Shown: positions 39,343 to 48,839, counted from the first letter of the stretch. The stretch is DNA of 64,000 bases from SG8-32-3 sp964514055 (GCA_964514055.1 CAZEPB010000008.1:7479-71478); one strand, 5' to 3'. Notes: generated by a model not told the origin, from the sequence alone. Translations and numbers: made by a program.

Positions 39343-39522
39343 ATGGAAACATGGTCATGCATGGTTTGTGGGAAAGAAAGACCCGATGATAAAATATCCG
39401 TATATACCGAAAGCAAAGGGGAACTAACGGTTAATATACGCTACTGCAACGATAATCCTTCTTGCAAAGAAGGCGCCCCTAAACATAAGCTTCTAAGTAT
39501 ATTGCTAAGGGAGGCTGTCTAA
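39343..39522 (+). CDS. 59-aa zinc-binding protein
   Basis: Starts METWSCMVCGKERPDDK; CMVC and later CNDNPSC give a four-cysteine site. The last codons include AAGGGAGG, used by the next gene. Function unknown. Confidence 0.6.
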   Translation: METWSCMVCGKERPDDKISVYTESKGELTVNIRYCNDNPSCKEGAPKHKLLSILLREAV

Positions 39523-39660
39523 GTGAGATGTAAAGTGGATGGCAAGTATTACTATTTTCCTTTGTTACATTTGCGCGATGAGCATGGGATATCTGAAGAG
39601 GACCTTTTACAACATCCTGAAAAGTGGCTTGAATATATGAAGGAGCATAGTGAACCATAG
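39523..39660 (+). CDS. 45-aa hypothetical protein, GTG start
   Basis: GTG 39523 follows GGGAGG at 10 bases and comes directly after the previous stop. The product MRCKVDGKYYYFPLLHLRDE is a small beta/alpha protein. Function unknown. Confidence 0.5.
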   Translation: MRCKVDGKYYYFPLLHLRDEHGISEEDLLQHPEKWLEYMKEHSEP

Positions 39661-39673
39661 AAGGTTGGTTAAA

Positions 39674-39862
39674 GTGGAAGCCCTTAAGTCAGTTTGGAAT
39701 TACTTGTTTCCCCCTAAAAAACCTGTGGGGCCTCCCGAAATATATAGGTGTCCCGAACCAGACTGCGATTGGTACGTGACTTGGCGCGGAAAAGGACCCG
39801 AAGCACGAGCGGCACAAAGGCTAATTACTCAACATAACCTAGAAGTGCATGGAGGTACGTAA
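39674..39862 (+). CDS. C2H2-type zinc-finger protein
   Basis: 62 residues from GTG 39674 behind AAGGTTGG; a GTG at 39650 overlapping the previous gene is an alternative. The segment YRCPEPDCDWYVTW ... ITQHNLEVHG is a Cys-x4-Cys ... His-x5-His finger. It may bind DNA. Confidence 0.6.
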   Translation: MEALKSVWNYLFPPKKPVGPPEIYRCPEPDCDWYVTWRGKGPEARAAQRLITQHNLEVHGGT

Positions 39863-39864
39863 AA

Positions 39865-39966
39865 GTGTCGGAAGTGGTTGTGAACGGTAAGCGGGTTTCT
39901 GCTGAACAGTTCAGTGAGTTAGTTGCTGTTACGGTAATGGTTAAACTATCTAAAGCGGTGAAATGA
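39865..39966 (+). CDS. 33-aa peptide, GTG start
   Basis: GTG 39865 is nine bases after GGAGG (39851-39855). The product MSEVVVNGKRVSAEQFSELV is a beta strand plus helix. Real by signal and spacing; function unknown. Confidence 0.45.
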   Translation: MSEVVVNGKRVSAEQFSELVAVTVMVKLSKAVK

Positions 39967-39969
39967 AAA

Positions 39970-40278
39970 ATGAGTGATGAAGCGAGTGATGAAGCTTTAC
40001 TCTACAAGGAAACTCAGGATTATATGCAAAGCACACCATATTCTTGGAAGCCATTGCACGAGGTTTTAGATGCGGCAAAACAAGAACTCGAAGCAATACT
40101 AAACGGAAACGCGATACAATATGGTAGTAATAAATTGTTGTTGCTGGAGGGCTGGGCTATAAAATGGTTCAACTTTGAATATACAGGTGTTTTTGACCCG
40201 CAGATTTATGGTGTTCGGCTTCGTATGTTAGAGCGTTTTCTCAAAGAAGAAGAAGCTAAAGGTAGTAGGAAAGTTTGA
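39970..40278 (+). CDS. Small helical protein
   Basis: 102 residues beginning MSDEASDEALLYKETQDYMQ, acidic at the start and helical throughout. It overlaps the next gene by TTGA. Function unknown. Confidence 0.6.
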   Translation: MSDEASDEALLYKETQDYMQSTPYSWKPLHEVLDAAKQELEAILNGNAIQYGSNKLLLLEGWAIKWFNFEYTGVFDPQIYGVRLRMLERFLKEEEAKGSRKV

Positions 40279-40445
40279 TTAAAGGAAATAGAATCTGTCA
40301 TAGGCAGCCTCCCGATTGCTCTGAATGCGACAGTTACAAGTTGACTCCCTGTTCTCATAAAAACCAAAACTGTATCTTCTGTTGGAGCTGTGAGGAGTCT
40401 TTTACGCCACGTAGAAAGGTGTTCAATTTGAGGTCCCAGGGATGA
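40275..40445 (+). CDS. 56-aa cysteine-rich protein, TTG start
   Basis: TTG 40275 overlaps the upstream TGA. Eight cysteines or so are spaced as ICHRQPPDCSECDSYKLTPC then CIFCWSC, which suggests two metal sites. The end overlaps the next gene by ATGA. Function unknown. Confidence 0.55.
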   Translation: MIKGNRICHRQPPDCSECDSYKLTPCSHKNQNCIFCWSCEESFTPRRKVFNLRSQG

Positions 40446-40564
40446 TATGCCCCAACTGTAATACTCCTATTCCTAAAGGTGACGTCTGCCCCACGTGCGG
40501 CTATGAAGACGAATCAGAAGACAAGCGAAAAAAGGTGCAGCTGAATGAGACGAGAGAAGTTTGA
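40442..40564 (+). CDS. 40-aa zinc-ribbon peptide
   Basis: ATG 40442 overlaps the previous TGA. MICPNCNTPIPKGDVCPTCG is a compact four-cysteine zinc ribbon, followed by a charged tail. Similar mini-ribbons are frequent in archaeal mobile elements. Partner unknown. Confidence 0.65.
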   Translation: MICPNCNTPIPKGDVCPTCGYEDESEDKRKKVQLNETREV

Positions 40565-40745
40565 AGAGGCAGTGCAAGATCTCAAGATAGGCGATAGGGT
40601 GCGCATCACCCTCAAAGGCAAGTGGGGAAACTATACGATAGACCGTATTCTCGAAGGCATAGAAAAAGGATATCTTCACTACACTATGGGTATGTCCAGT
40701 TCGTTCCGACGCATCAAAGCTATACGAAAAATTGATGAGGCGTAA
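40545..40745 (+). CDS. Small SH3/KOW-like protein
   Basis: 66 residues: an N-terminal helix, then IGDRVRITLKGKWGNYTIDRI, a small beta-barrel pattern of the SH3/KOW kind. It overlaps the zinc-ribbon gene by 20 bases. Possibly nucleic-acid binding. Confidence 0.55.
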   Translation: MRREKFEEAVQDLKIGDRVRITLKGKWGNYTIDRILEGIEKGYLHYTMGMSSSFRRIKAIRKIDEA

Positions 40746-40749
40746 AAGA

Positions 40750-41010
40750 ATGGCTGAACAGGAACCAATTTTAGGCTTAATCCTCTCCAACCTAACCTTA
40801 GACGAAGTAAAAAAACTTCTTAAACACTTGCGGGACCTAGAGACGAAGAACCCGCAGCGAACGTATTTCGTTCAAGTTACAGGCCTGGGAAAAATATCCT
40901 TACCCGAAGCGTTACGGATTATGCAGGAGATTTTCCCTTATAGACCTGAAAAAGAAGGAACCTTTAAAATCACCCGCTTGAGTAGAACCTTAAATGCGGA
41001 GAGACTTTAA
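40750..41010 (+). CDS. Small hypothetical protein
   Basis: 86 residues from ATG 40750. Helical first half (LTLDEVKKLLKHLRDLE) and a mixed second half. The end overlaps the next gene by 17 bases. Function unknown. Confidence 0.6.
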   Translation: MAEQEPILGLILSNLTLDEVKKLLKHLRDLETKNPQRTYFVQVTGLGKISLPEALRIMQEIFPYRPEKEGTFKITRLSRTLNAERL

Positions 41011-41272
41011 AGGCGACGTGGAAACTTTATACGCAGCTCTAAAAGCGCTGGGGTACACGAGATGCAAGAGTAATGACCCGCGCGTAGAGTGGCGGTTTAA
41101 CCGATTTCACCTGCTCATACGCCCTAGAACAAAACACTACATAGCCATAAGCATACATGAGGACCGACCCTGTAGGCTGCCGCCCTTCCACAAAGCCACG
41201 CACAAGTCAGCAGCCATAAAAAAAGAGCTGGAACGGATAGAGAAAGCGTATCAACAAAAAAAAGGGAGCTAA
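40994..41272 (+). CDS. Small basic protein
   Basis: 92 residues with a helix-strand-strand-helix pattern (VETLYAALKALGY, VEWRFNRFHLLIRPR, HYIAISIHED, AAIKKELERI), rich in Arg/Lys. It resembles small single-domain proteins that bind RNA or DNA. It converges with the pilin-like gene, four bases apart. Confidence 0.6.
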   Translation: MRRDFKGDVETLYAALKALGYTRCKSNDPRVEWRFNRFHLLIRPRTKHYIAISIHEDRPCRLPPFHKATHKSAAIKKELERIEKAYQQKKGS

Positions 41273-41276
41273 AAGG

Positions 41277-41900
41277 TTAGCTGCTGGAATCGAATTCTAT
41301 TATTAGGTTTTCATTGCTAAACCTAAAGCGTTCGTTTGTGAAAGCAGTATTGTACACGTATTCGCTTTCGTTGACAGCTTCAAGCGTTACTTCTTTAAGG
41401 GCTAAACCCGCTCCGCCAGAGTCGCCTGTCACCGATGTAATGAAATATCCTTTTCTTTGTTTCAAGGGTTCTAGTCCCAGGTTGGAGAGTTCATCCGTTG
41501 CCGTGAAGGGGACTAACCGTTCTGAGTTCTTAGTGATTAATAGTGGTTTGGCTTCGTTGAAGGTGTGTTTGATGCCAAATGTTTCGTTTGTCCATTCTAC
41601 ACTTAGGTCGACTTTAGATGCAGCCCCAGCTAGATAAACTGTTACGTCTTGAATGTACACATCTTTGTCAGTTGGGTTACGTATGTTCAAAACCAAGACG
41701 TAGGAGACAAGTTTCCCGCTGCATAATCCACTAACATTTTCGCTGACATTGTATGTTTTCAGGTAGGCATAAACGACATCTGCTTGAAGGGAAGAGGATT
41801 CAGAGTTTTCTTGAGAAGACGATATAAACCCTATACTGATCGATGCAAGCACCGTAATTGCAACTACGATCACAAGCTGTCTTCGATTTATCTGACTCGT
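41277..41900 (-). CDS. Secreted or pilin-like protein, probable ACG start
   Basis: 207 residues if started at ACG 41900, five bases after GGTGA; 198 from GTG 41873. Only the longer form gives the usual N-terminus of a secreted protein: NRRQ followed by one hydrophobic segment LVIVVAITVLASISIGFI. The rest is an extracellular-type beta domain with Asn-x-Ser/Thr sites. Basic residues, then a hydrophobic helix, then a beta domain recalls archaeal type IV pilins or membrane-anchored surface proteins. Exact class uncertain. Confidence 0.6.
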   Translation of the reverse strand, partial: TSQINRRQLVIVVAITVLASISIGFISSSQENSESSSLQADVVYAYLKTYNVSENVSGLCSGKLVSYVLVLNIRNPTDKDVYIQDVTVYLAGAASKVDLSVEWTNETFGIKHTFNEAKPLLITKNSERLVPFTATDELSNLGLEPLKQRKGYFITSVTGDSGGAGLALKEVTLEAVNESEYVYNTAFTNERFRFSNENLIIEFDSSS

Positions 41901-42007
41901 TTAAATCACCAATGCTGTATATGCTAATACACTTTATTATTGTTTCCGCAAATTTTTTAAGCGTAACTGCTGAAATAATGTATCAGTTAATTATGAAGGA
42001 GGTGAAA

Positions 42008-43258
42008 ATGCTGAAAATGAAAAACTACATCTGCATATCGTTTCTGCTTGCTGTTGCTCTTCTGTTAACTGTTCCTGTAGCATGTGCTGAGTCAGTGGCG
42101 AAGTCAGCGGCGCAACGCCCGATAGCAGCCTATGGCGAAGACGCAAAAGCGTTCGCTTCTTTGATTACGCAATACGAAACCGCAGCTAACAATGTTGTAG
42201 TTGTGTCTGATCTGAAAAACACTGATGTTAAAGCGTTAGAAAACGCTATGGAAAACGGTGGCATAATCGTAGCCGTTAATCTACCTGTAGGCAACGCATT
42301 GGTGTCTGTACCTGCTGTAGAAAAAACGTCACAGAGAGAACTACTAAGAATCAACACTGAAGATAATAGCGTACAGACAATACGTTCCTCTAAAGTATCA
42401 ATCGAGATGCTTTACCCCAACTACTGGATTACCGTTATTCAAAAAGATTCCAGGAAAGACTTTATGCTAATCGAAGTAGATTCAACAGAACTGCGCGATG
42501 AGCTTTCTCTTAAAGCTGCTGACGCTGTTGGCGAAGCGGTTCAAACACTTTTACTAACTCTCGACGGAGATACCGGCTATGATCATTGGGATAAAAAGAG
42601 AGAGTACATGCAGGCAGTGAAGTTCGGCACCGATCAGAAAGACGAATTTTACATAAGACACGAAATATATGAACTAGACGTTTGGGACCCCGTGACAAAC
42701 AAAGAATACTGGAGAACAGACTCTTGGATAGATTCTAAGATTCCTGAATATGGATGCTGGCTATTACACGTCGGACCTTACATTAAGCACCGACAGATAA
42801 TAGTTGATGCTTCTTCTGCAGCGGACCTTTACTTGTACAGTCCCATAACAACTCCTGTTGATGTTGGGGTCAATGTTGGCATAAGTTTCTCAACTGGCGG
42901 CGTCTCCCTTAACTTCGGTTGGAGTTGGACTAACGCAGGAGTGAACTATGATGTCGATGGGTCCTACGCGAACAGCAAAGTAATTACCGACGAATATTTC
43001 AGAGAAGCCGACTACACATGGTATCCTTTCATTATTGAACCGACACCTAACTCTCACTCTTCCTATCTCACACAAATGACTAACGTTATGCGCACGCCTG
43101 TAGGAAGCGGATATGAACTAGACGAATTGGGCTCCAAATGGTGGATTTACGACGACTGGCCTGTCTACTGGGGAGGGATTTTCTACTACGTCTACAGAAA
43201 TTCATATTCGTATCGCTACTGGTGGAACCCAAGCCACATCACTTCGACCTTTAGCTAA
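42008..43258 (+). CDS. Secreted protein of unknown function
   Basis: 416 residues from ATG 42008, five bases after GGAGG; TTTAAGCGTAAC lies 52 bases upstream. A signal peptide is visible (MLKMKNYICISFLLAVALLL then VPVACA). The mature part has an alpha/beta N-terminal region and a C-terminal half very rich in Trp and Tyr (WSWTNAGVNYDVDG, YYVYRNSYSYRYWW). No C-terminal anchor. First of four plus-strand genes for exported proteins; function unknown. Confidence 0.7.
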   Translation: MLKMKNYICISFLLAVALLLTVPVACAESVAKSAAQRPIAAYGEDAKAFASLITQYETAANNVVVVSDLKNTDVKALENAMENGGIIVAVNLPVGNALVSVPAVEKTSQRELLRINTEDNSVQTIRSSKVSIEMLYPNYWITVIQKDSRKDFMLIEVDSTELRDELSLKAADAVGEAVQTLLLTLDGDTGYDHWDKKREYMQAVKFGTDQKDEFYIRHEIYELDVWDPVTNKEYWRTDSWIDSKIPEYGCWLLHVGPYIKHRQIIVDASSAADLYLYSPITTPVDVGVNVGISFSTGGVSLNFGWSWTNAGVNYDVDGSYANSKVITDEYFREADYTWYPFIIEPTPNSHSSYLTQMTNVMRTPVGSGYELDELGSKWWIYDDWPVYWGGIFYYVYRNSYSYRYWWNPSHITSTFS

Positions 43259-43276
43259 ACTAAAAGCAAACATCTT

Positions 43277-43299
43277 TCCTTCCCTTTTTTTTATTTTTC
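43277..43299 (+). terminator. T-rich terminator
   Basis: CTTTCCTTCCC followed by TTTTTTTTA just after the stop of the secreted-protein gene. The pattern of a C-run and a T-run recurs after many genes of this element and fits archaeal U-tract termination. Confidence 0.5.
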
Positions 43300-43383
43300 A
43301 AAGTTTTCCAGTGGAAACCTAGGGGACTAAACCTTTAATCTAATATATTCTTTTCAGCAAAAACAGATATTTTCTTTTTATCG

Positions 43384-43399
43384 CAAACGCTTAAATATC
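43384..43399 (+). promoter_or_regulatory. AAACGCTTAAAT element
   Basis: CAAACGCTTAAATATC lies 54 bases before the start codon at 43453. AAACG suits a BRE and CTTAAATA a TATA box. The same 12 bases recur before most genes to the right. Confidence 0.6.
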
Positions 43400-43452
43400 T
43401 TTCACTCTAATAGTGAAATGCTCAATAAAATTATGGAGGAAAAAGAAAAAAA

Positions 43453-45993
43453 ATGAGCAAAAACAAAACGACTATTGCGATTACTTTGTTTCTGATGTTT
43501 GCTATGGCTACTTCGCTTGCTATTGTACCCAATGGTAACGCGCAGGTGATTGATATTCCGACTTTCCTATCTTTAACCCTTTCACCTAACCCTGTAGGCG
43601 TCGGCCAAACCGTCTATGTTGGCATGGTTTTCAGTAAACCCACACCCACAAATACCGGTAGTCAAGGCGATTACTATGAAGACGTCACCCTTGAGATCAC
43701 AGACCCTGACGGAGATAAGACCACTATGGGACCATACCTTACAAGCATGGCTGCGGGCATACAGATTACATTTACGCCCGATAAGGTCGGCACCTACACA
43801 TTGCAAGCCTTTTACCCTGGACAAGTATTAACGGGTACGCACCCTGGGGGTTCTGATGTACCAGGTGGCATGAATCTGAATTTGCTTGGCAGTAAAATGT
43901 TACCCACTGAAAGCGACATAGAGGAACTAGTAGTAACGGAAGAGGCAGTAGGACCAATATATCAGACTCCTCCGCTTCCAACTGAATATTGGACTCGTCC
44001 AATATACGCTACTAATTGGGAATGGGGCGCGATTGGGGCTAACTGGTTTGGATTAGGCGGTTCTGGCGGATATGATGCTAGTGGAAATGTTCTGACGGAT
44101 GGTACAGCACCAACCTCTGCTCACGTTATGTGGACGAAAGCAACGCAATTCGGCGGTCAACCAGGCTCACCCATTGCCAGCGATGAATCGACTCAGTATA
44201 GTTCAACCTCGCTGCTTCAAATGTACTTTAAGCCAGTGACCATTCTCAATGGAATACTCTATTACAACAAATATGCTAGTACGGGTACTCTGATAGGCTG
44301 GGAAGCTGTGGAAGTTCGCACGGGAGAAGTACTGTGGAGTAGCGAAGCAGGTGTAACAGGCAGCGAGACACTTTCATACGGTCAAATAGTCAACTACAAC
44401 AACTTTCAGGAGTTCGGTTCAAATGCGTTTCTATGGAGTACGCCAGGAGGCGGCGGGTTCTTTGCTATGGCACCTGCATGGATGGGAATATACGATGCTT
44501 ATACTGGAACATATTTGGCAAACGTTACTAATCCTATAAGTTCAAGCAAGCTGATCGATTATGATGCAAGTCTGCAGGGAGCGGTAAACGGCTACTACGT
44601 TTCTGATGGCAATCTCTGTTTGTACAACACAACAGCACTATTAGTTCCCGCTGGCAGTTTCGGGGGACCGGTTTTCGTTCGCCCAAGTGGTACCATTGAC
44701 GGTCAACAGGCACGGGCAACAGAGTGGTCTGTAGAACTTCCAACACAACTCAACGGTGACAACATCAGCCTCAGCATTGCAGGAGTAACCTCTGATGTAA
44801 TACTTATGCGCGAAGTGCATGGCGCGGTCAGTTGGCAAGGAACCACTATGGGCCACCAATATGTAGCAGGCTACGACGCAAAGACAGGCGCTAAACTTTG
44901 GGGACCAATAAACCAAACACTACCCAAATATGAAGACACCGCTCTAGTTGCTTGCCGCGATGGCTACTACGTGATGCACAACAAAGATAGAAATCTAGCG
45001 TGGGGCTACAGTCTGACGACAGGTGAAAAACTATGGGGTCCAGTTCAACTTGAAGGCGGCGGCTATAGTTCTGTTTGGCGTGATGCTGAAATCGCTTACG
45101 GTAAAGTCTATATTTGGGACCTCGGCGGCTATGTGACTGCTATAAACCTTGAAACTGGCAAGATCGAGTGGACCTTCTATCGTGGAAACGCTGCATACGA
45201 CACTCCCTTCGAAGGGTACCCAATTTTCGGCTATAATGTACATAGTATTGCTGATGGAATGCTTTTCCTTTCAGAAGGTATCATGTACACCCCGCCACTG
45301 CACCCAAGTAAGCGACTTGCTATAAACTGCACTGATGGAAGCCTAGTATGGAGCATATCCCAATACAGTTCTACGTGTATCGGAGCTATAGGAGACGGCT
45401 ACTTGATATCTTGGAATAGCTTTGACAATCAGATATACAGCTTTGGCAAAGGACCAACCGCCACCACAGTTACAGCCTCCCCAGCAGTTACAGCGCACAA
45501 CAACAGCGTACTAGTAACAGGCACAGTAATAGATACAGCCGCAGGCACAACCCAGGATGAGCAGGCAGTACGGTTTCCAAATGGAGTTCCCGCTGTGTCT
45601 GAGGATAGCATGGAAGCGTGGATGGAGTACGTGTATCAGCAGCAGATCAAGCCTACAAATGCGACAGGCGTCAAAGTCACCATAACGGTGCTTGACCCTA
45701 ACGGCAACTGCTACGATGTCGGCACAACCACAAGCGACACAAGCGGCTTCTACAAGCTAGCATTCACACCGCTAGTTCCAGGAGAATACACAGTCTATGC
45801 TTCTTTCGCAGGCTCAGAATCGTATTATGGTTCAAATGCAGAAACGGCTATAAACGTTGAAGAAGCACCCGTTGTTACGCCGTCACCTACACCTGTTCCG
45901 CAAGCGCCAGTTGAAACTTACTTCACAGTTTCGACAATCGCCATAATCATCGCAATCGCCTTAGTCGGCATACTGCTATTAAGAAAACGGTAA
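43453..45993 (+). CDS. Large surface protein with PQQ-type propeller, paralogue 1
   Basis: 846 residues. N-terminal signal peptide (ITLFLMFAMATSLAIVPNGNA), an Ig-like domain (SLTLSPNPVGVGQTVYVGM), then a propeller of PQQ/WD-type repeats with typical ends (GAKLWGPINQTL, GEKLWGPVQL, GKIEWTFYRG), a second Ig/CNA-like domain (VTITVLDPNGNCYDVGTTTS), a Pro/Thr linker and one C-terminal membrane helix ending LLLRKR. The protein is exported and held at the membrane facing outward. Similar proteins occur in archaeal genomes. Paralogue of the next gene. Ribosome-binding site GGAGG at 13 bases. Confidence 0.85.
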   Translation: MSKNKTTIAITLFLMFAMATSLAIVPNGNAQVIDIPTFLSLTLSPNPVGVGQTVYVGMVFSKPTPTNTGSQGDYYEDVTLEITDPDGDKTTMGPYLTSMAAGIQITFTPDKVGTYTLQAFYPGQVLTGTHPGGSDVPGGMNLNLLGSKMLPTESDIEELVVTEEAVGPIYQTPPLPTEYWTRPIYATNWEWGAIGANWFGLGGSGGYDASGNVLTDGTAPTSAHVMWTKATQFGGQPGSPIASDESTQYSSTSLLQMYFKPVTILNGILYYNKYASTGTLIGWEAVEVRTGEVLWSSEAGVTGSETLSYGQIVNYNNFQEFGSNAFLWSTPGGGGFFAMAPAWMGIYDAYTGTYLANVTNPISSSKLIDYDASLQGAVNGYYVSDGNLCLYNTTALLVPAGSFGGPVFVRPSGTIDGQQARATEWSVELPTQLNGDNISLSIAGVTSDVILMREVHGAVSWQGTTMGHQYVAGYDAKTGAKLWGPINQTLPKYEDTALVACRDGYYVMHNKDRNLAWGYSLTTGEKLWGPVQLEGGGYSSVWRDAEIAYGKVYIWDLGGYVTAINLETGKIEWTFYRGNAAYDTPFEGYPIFGYNVHSIADGMLFLSEGIMYTPPLHPSKRLAINCTDGSLVWSISQYSSTCIGAIGDGYLISWNSFDNQIYSFGKGPTATTVTASPAVTAHNNSVLVTGTVIDTAAGTTQDEQAVRFPNGVPAVSEDSMEAWMEYVYQQQIKPTNATGVKVTITVLDPNGNCYDVGTTTSDTSGFYKLAFTPLVPGEYTVYASFAGSESYYGSNAETAINVEEAPVVTPSPTPVPQAPVETYFTVSTIAIIIAIALVGILLLRKR

Positions 45994-46020
45994 TTTAAAC
46001 AATAGCAAATAACGCAAAGT

Positions 46021-46043
46021 TTCCCCCTTTTTTTCATTTTCTC
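46021..46043 (+). terminator. T-rich terminator
   Basis: TTTCCCCC followed by TTTTTTTCATTTTC about 30 bases after the first PQQ gene, before the promoter of the second. Confidence 0.5.
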
Positions 46044-46067
46044 AAAACAACATATTACTTTTTAGCA

Positions 46068-46084
46068 AAAACGCTTAAATATCC
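46068..46084 (+). promoter_or_regulatory. AAACGCTTAAAT element
   Basis: AAAAACGCTTAAATATC lies 56 bases before the start codon of the second PQQ gene, arranged as at 43384. The leader between the two points also resembles that of the first gene (GGAGGAAAAGGACGAAAA). Confidence 0.6.
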
Positions 46085-46138
46085 TATTTATTCTAATAGT
46101 TAGCTGCTCAATATAATTATGGAGGAAAAGGACGAAAA

Positions 46139-48595
46139 ATGAGCAAAAACAGAACGGTTATTGCGATTGCTATGCTTCTAATGATGTCTATTGCGGTTTC
46201 GCTTATTGCTTTGCCCTCTGTCAACGCGGCTAACGAAAAAAAAACCTATGCTTTCATTGGCGCGATGCCTAACCCTGTAGGGGTTAGCCAAGAAGTGTTA
46301 CTTCACATTGGCATTCCCGACGTGCTATACAATGCAGCCGATGGCTGGAAGGACCTAACAGTGACAGTTAAAACACCCAGCGGCGACACTAAAACGCTTG
46401 GCCCCTTCACTACCGATTCGACAGGTGGAACAGGCTACGTATTTGTGCCTGATGAGGTTGGCGAATACACTTTGCAGTCGCATTTTCCTGAACAAGAATA
46501 CGCTGGCATCACATATTTGAAAAGTGACAGCGCGGAGTTAACGCTTGTAGTACAAGAGGAGGCAGTGGAATATTATCCAGCACATGCCTTGCCAATGGAA
46601 TACTGGACCCGCCCGATTAATGCACAACTTAGAGAATGGTATGCTGTTTCAGGAAATTGGCTTGTAGCGACTCCCATACTTCCAACCGATAACCTCTATG
46701 CTCCCTACAATGACGATGCACCGGAAAGCGCACACGTACTATGGACACTGCCTATAGGTGATACAGTTGGCGGACTCGCTGGCGGCGTTGATGAAAGTGG
46801 ATACGGAATCGGCGATGCTTACGAAGGCAAATGGTCAAGTTCATGTATAATCGGCGGCGTTCTTTACTACAACAAATTCGACGCTAGTTCACCTACACAG
46901 CAAGTTGTGGCAGTGGACTTACATACTGGCGAAGAACTGTGGACTAAAACTTTCTTGGACAACGCGCGAATCTCTTTCGGTCAAGTATTACGGTGGAAAT
47001 CTTTGAACTATCAAGGCGACTTCTCGTACCTGTGGGTTACGAGCGGTGGTGGCTGGACTGGACTCCCTGAAACGTGGTATGCGTTTGAACCTCTCAGCGG
47101 CGAATGGAAGTTCAACATAACGGGCGTACCTTCGGGTACTAACTACTACGGTCCTAACGGCGAGATTCTAAGATACACGGTTAACTCAAATGCAGGCTGG
47201 ATGGCTCAGTGGAACTCGACCTCAGTTGTAGTGAAAGGGAACACGGGCATGAGTCTATCTTGGGGTAGCCAGACGCAGGGAAGACAATTTAACGCAACGG
47301 AAAAAGGCTATGACTGGAACGTTACGATACCAACGGGCTTACCTGGGAGTGTTCGAACGGTAACTCCTGGGGATAGAGTGATCGGCGCGTCCATAAGCAC
47401 TACAGAAGTCACTATATGGGCTTTGAACTTGGACCCGGAAAATGGCGCAATAGGAAAGCTGCTATTCAAAAACACATGGAAAGCCCCCTCTGATTGGGAG
47501 GAAGGCAACCAAACTATAAGCTGGGCTGCTGCGAGTTTAACAGACAACGTTGCAGTGCTATATTCAAAGGAATGCACTAACTACTATGGATTCAGCCTCG
47601 AAACAGGAAAGAAACTTTGGGGTCCAACCGACTCAGAATACTACTTGAACATATACGACAGAATCAGCACCATCAATTACGGCGTACTCATCTCATCTGG
47701 ATGCAGCGGAATAGTAAACGGCTACGATGCACAAACAGGCGATCTACTGTGGACCTACAACGCAGAAGACCCCTACACAGAATTCCAGTTCGGTAACAAC
47801 TGGTGGCTCCAACAGATGTTCATAACTGACGGAAAAGTCTATCTAGGACACGTGGAACACTCGCCTAATCAACCATTGCCACGCGGCGCACCCTTCATCT
47901 GCCTTAACGTAACAACAGGAGAGGAAATATGGAGAATCGATGGCGGCTTCCGACAAACATGCTGGGGCGGAAAAGCAATGATCGCAGACAGCATAATAGC
48001 ACTACAAAACACGTACGATCAGCGCATATACGCCATAGGCAAAGGACCAAGCGCAACTACAGCCTCAGCTTCGCCGAAGGTTTCAACGGAAAACAGCAGC
48101 GTACTAGTAGAAGGCTACGTAACTGACATTTCGCCAGGCACAGAAGAATACGCCTTGACTGCACGGTTCCCGAATGGTGTTCCCGCTGTTTGCGACGACA
48201 ACATGAGCGAATGGATGCTATACGTGTACAACCAATTCGAACGCCCCGCAGACATAATCGGCGTTGAAGTCACCATAAGCGTACTAGACCCTAACGGCAA
48301 CTACTACGAAGTCGGCACAACCACAAGCGACGCAAATGGATTCTTCAAACTATCCTTTGTTCCCGCAGTCCCAGGAGAATACACTATTTACACTTCTTTC
48401 GCAGGCTCAGCAGCTTACTATGGTTCCAATGCAGAAACAGCTATAAACGTTGAACAAGCGCCAGCAGCTACGCCAGAACCAACACCAACACCTGAATCAA
48501 TAGCTGACATGTACTTTGTTCCCGCAGTAATAGGCATAATCGTTGCAATCGTGATAGTCGGACTAGTAATGATTCTGATGCTAAGAAAACGGTAA
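46139..48595 (+). CDS. Large surface protein with PQQ-type propeller, paralogue 2
   Basis: 818 residues, same architecture as the preceding gene: signal peptide, Ig-like domain (GAMPNPVGVSQEVLLHIG), PQQ-type propeller (GEELWTKTF, GKKLWGPTD, GDLLWTYNAE, GEEIWRIDG), a second Ig/CNA-like domain (VTISVLDPNGNYYEVGTTTS), Pro/Thr linker, C-terminal membrane helix and LMLRKR. The C-terminal third is especially close to paralogue 1, which indicates duplication and perhaps conversion. Exported, membrane-anchored; ligand unknown. Confidence 0.85.
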   Translation: MSKNRTVIAIAMLLMMSIAVSLIALPSVNAANEKKTYAFIGAMPNPVGVSQEVLLHIGIPDVLYNAADGWKDLTVTVKTPSGDTKTLGPFTTDSTGGTGYVFVPDEVGEYTLQSHFPEQEYAGITYLKSDSAELTLVVQEEAVEYYPAHALPMEYWTRPINAQLREWYAVSGNWLVATPILPTDNLYAPYNDDAPESAHVLWTLPIGDTVGGLAGGVDESGYGIGDAYEGKWSSSCIIGGVLYYNKFDASSPTQQVVAVDLHTGEELWTKTFLDNARISFGQVLRWKSLNYQGDFSYLWVTSGGGWTGLPETWYAFEPLSGEWKFNITGVPSGTNYYGPNGEILRYTVNSNAGWMAQWNSTSVVVKGNTGMSLSWGSQTQGRQFNATEKGYDWNVTIPTGLPGSVRTVTPGDRVIGASISTTEVTIWALNLDPENGAIGKLLFKNTWKAPSDWEEGNQTISWAAASLTDNVAVLYSKECTNYYGFSLETGKKLWGPTDSEYYLNIYDRISTINYGVLISSGCSGIVNGYDAQTGDLLWTYNAEDPYTEFQFGNNWWLQQMFITDGKVYLGHVEHSPNQPLPRGAPFICLNVTTGEEIWRIDGGFRQTCWGGKAMIADSIIALQNTYDQRIYAIGKGPSATTASASPKVSTENSSVLVEGYVTDISPGTEEYALTARFPNGVPAVCDDNMSEWMLYVYNQFERPADIIGVEVTISVLDPNGNYYEVGTTTSDANGFFKLSFVPAVPGEYTIYTSFAGSAAYYGSNAETAINVEQAPAATPEPTPTPESIADMYFVPAVIGIIVAIVIVGLVMILMLRKR

Positions 48596-48823
48596 ACCTG
48601 AAAAAGCACAACCAACCAATCCCCCCTTTCTTTAGTCTCATAGGCAAAAAAGGGCTGAAAGGGTCCTGAGCGGTTCCGCAATCGGAATTTATTCTTTTCT
48701 CCTAAAGTTTTGTCCGCTCAGAACCCCAGCAGACTTTATCAGCCTCACATAAATCTTTTATTCCCTCAAGTTTCCTCTGCAACACCCCAATCAATCTTGA
48801 GCATCTAACGTGTCGGTTTTATC

Positions 48824-48839
48824 AAAAATGCTTAAATAG
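48824..48839 (+). promoter_or_regulatory. AAACGCTTAAAT-like element
   Basis: AAAAATGCTTAAATAG, one mismatch to the element at 43384, 63 bases before the start of the large beta-helix gene. The 290-base gap before this gene otherwise holds a weak C/T-rich terminator at about 48624-48640. Confidence 0.55.
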
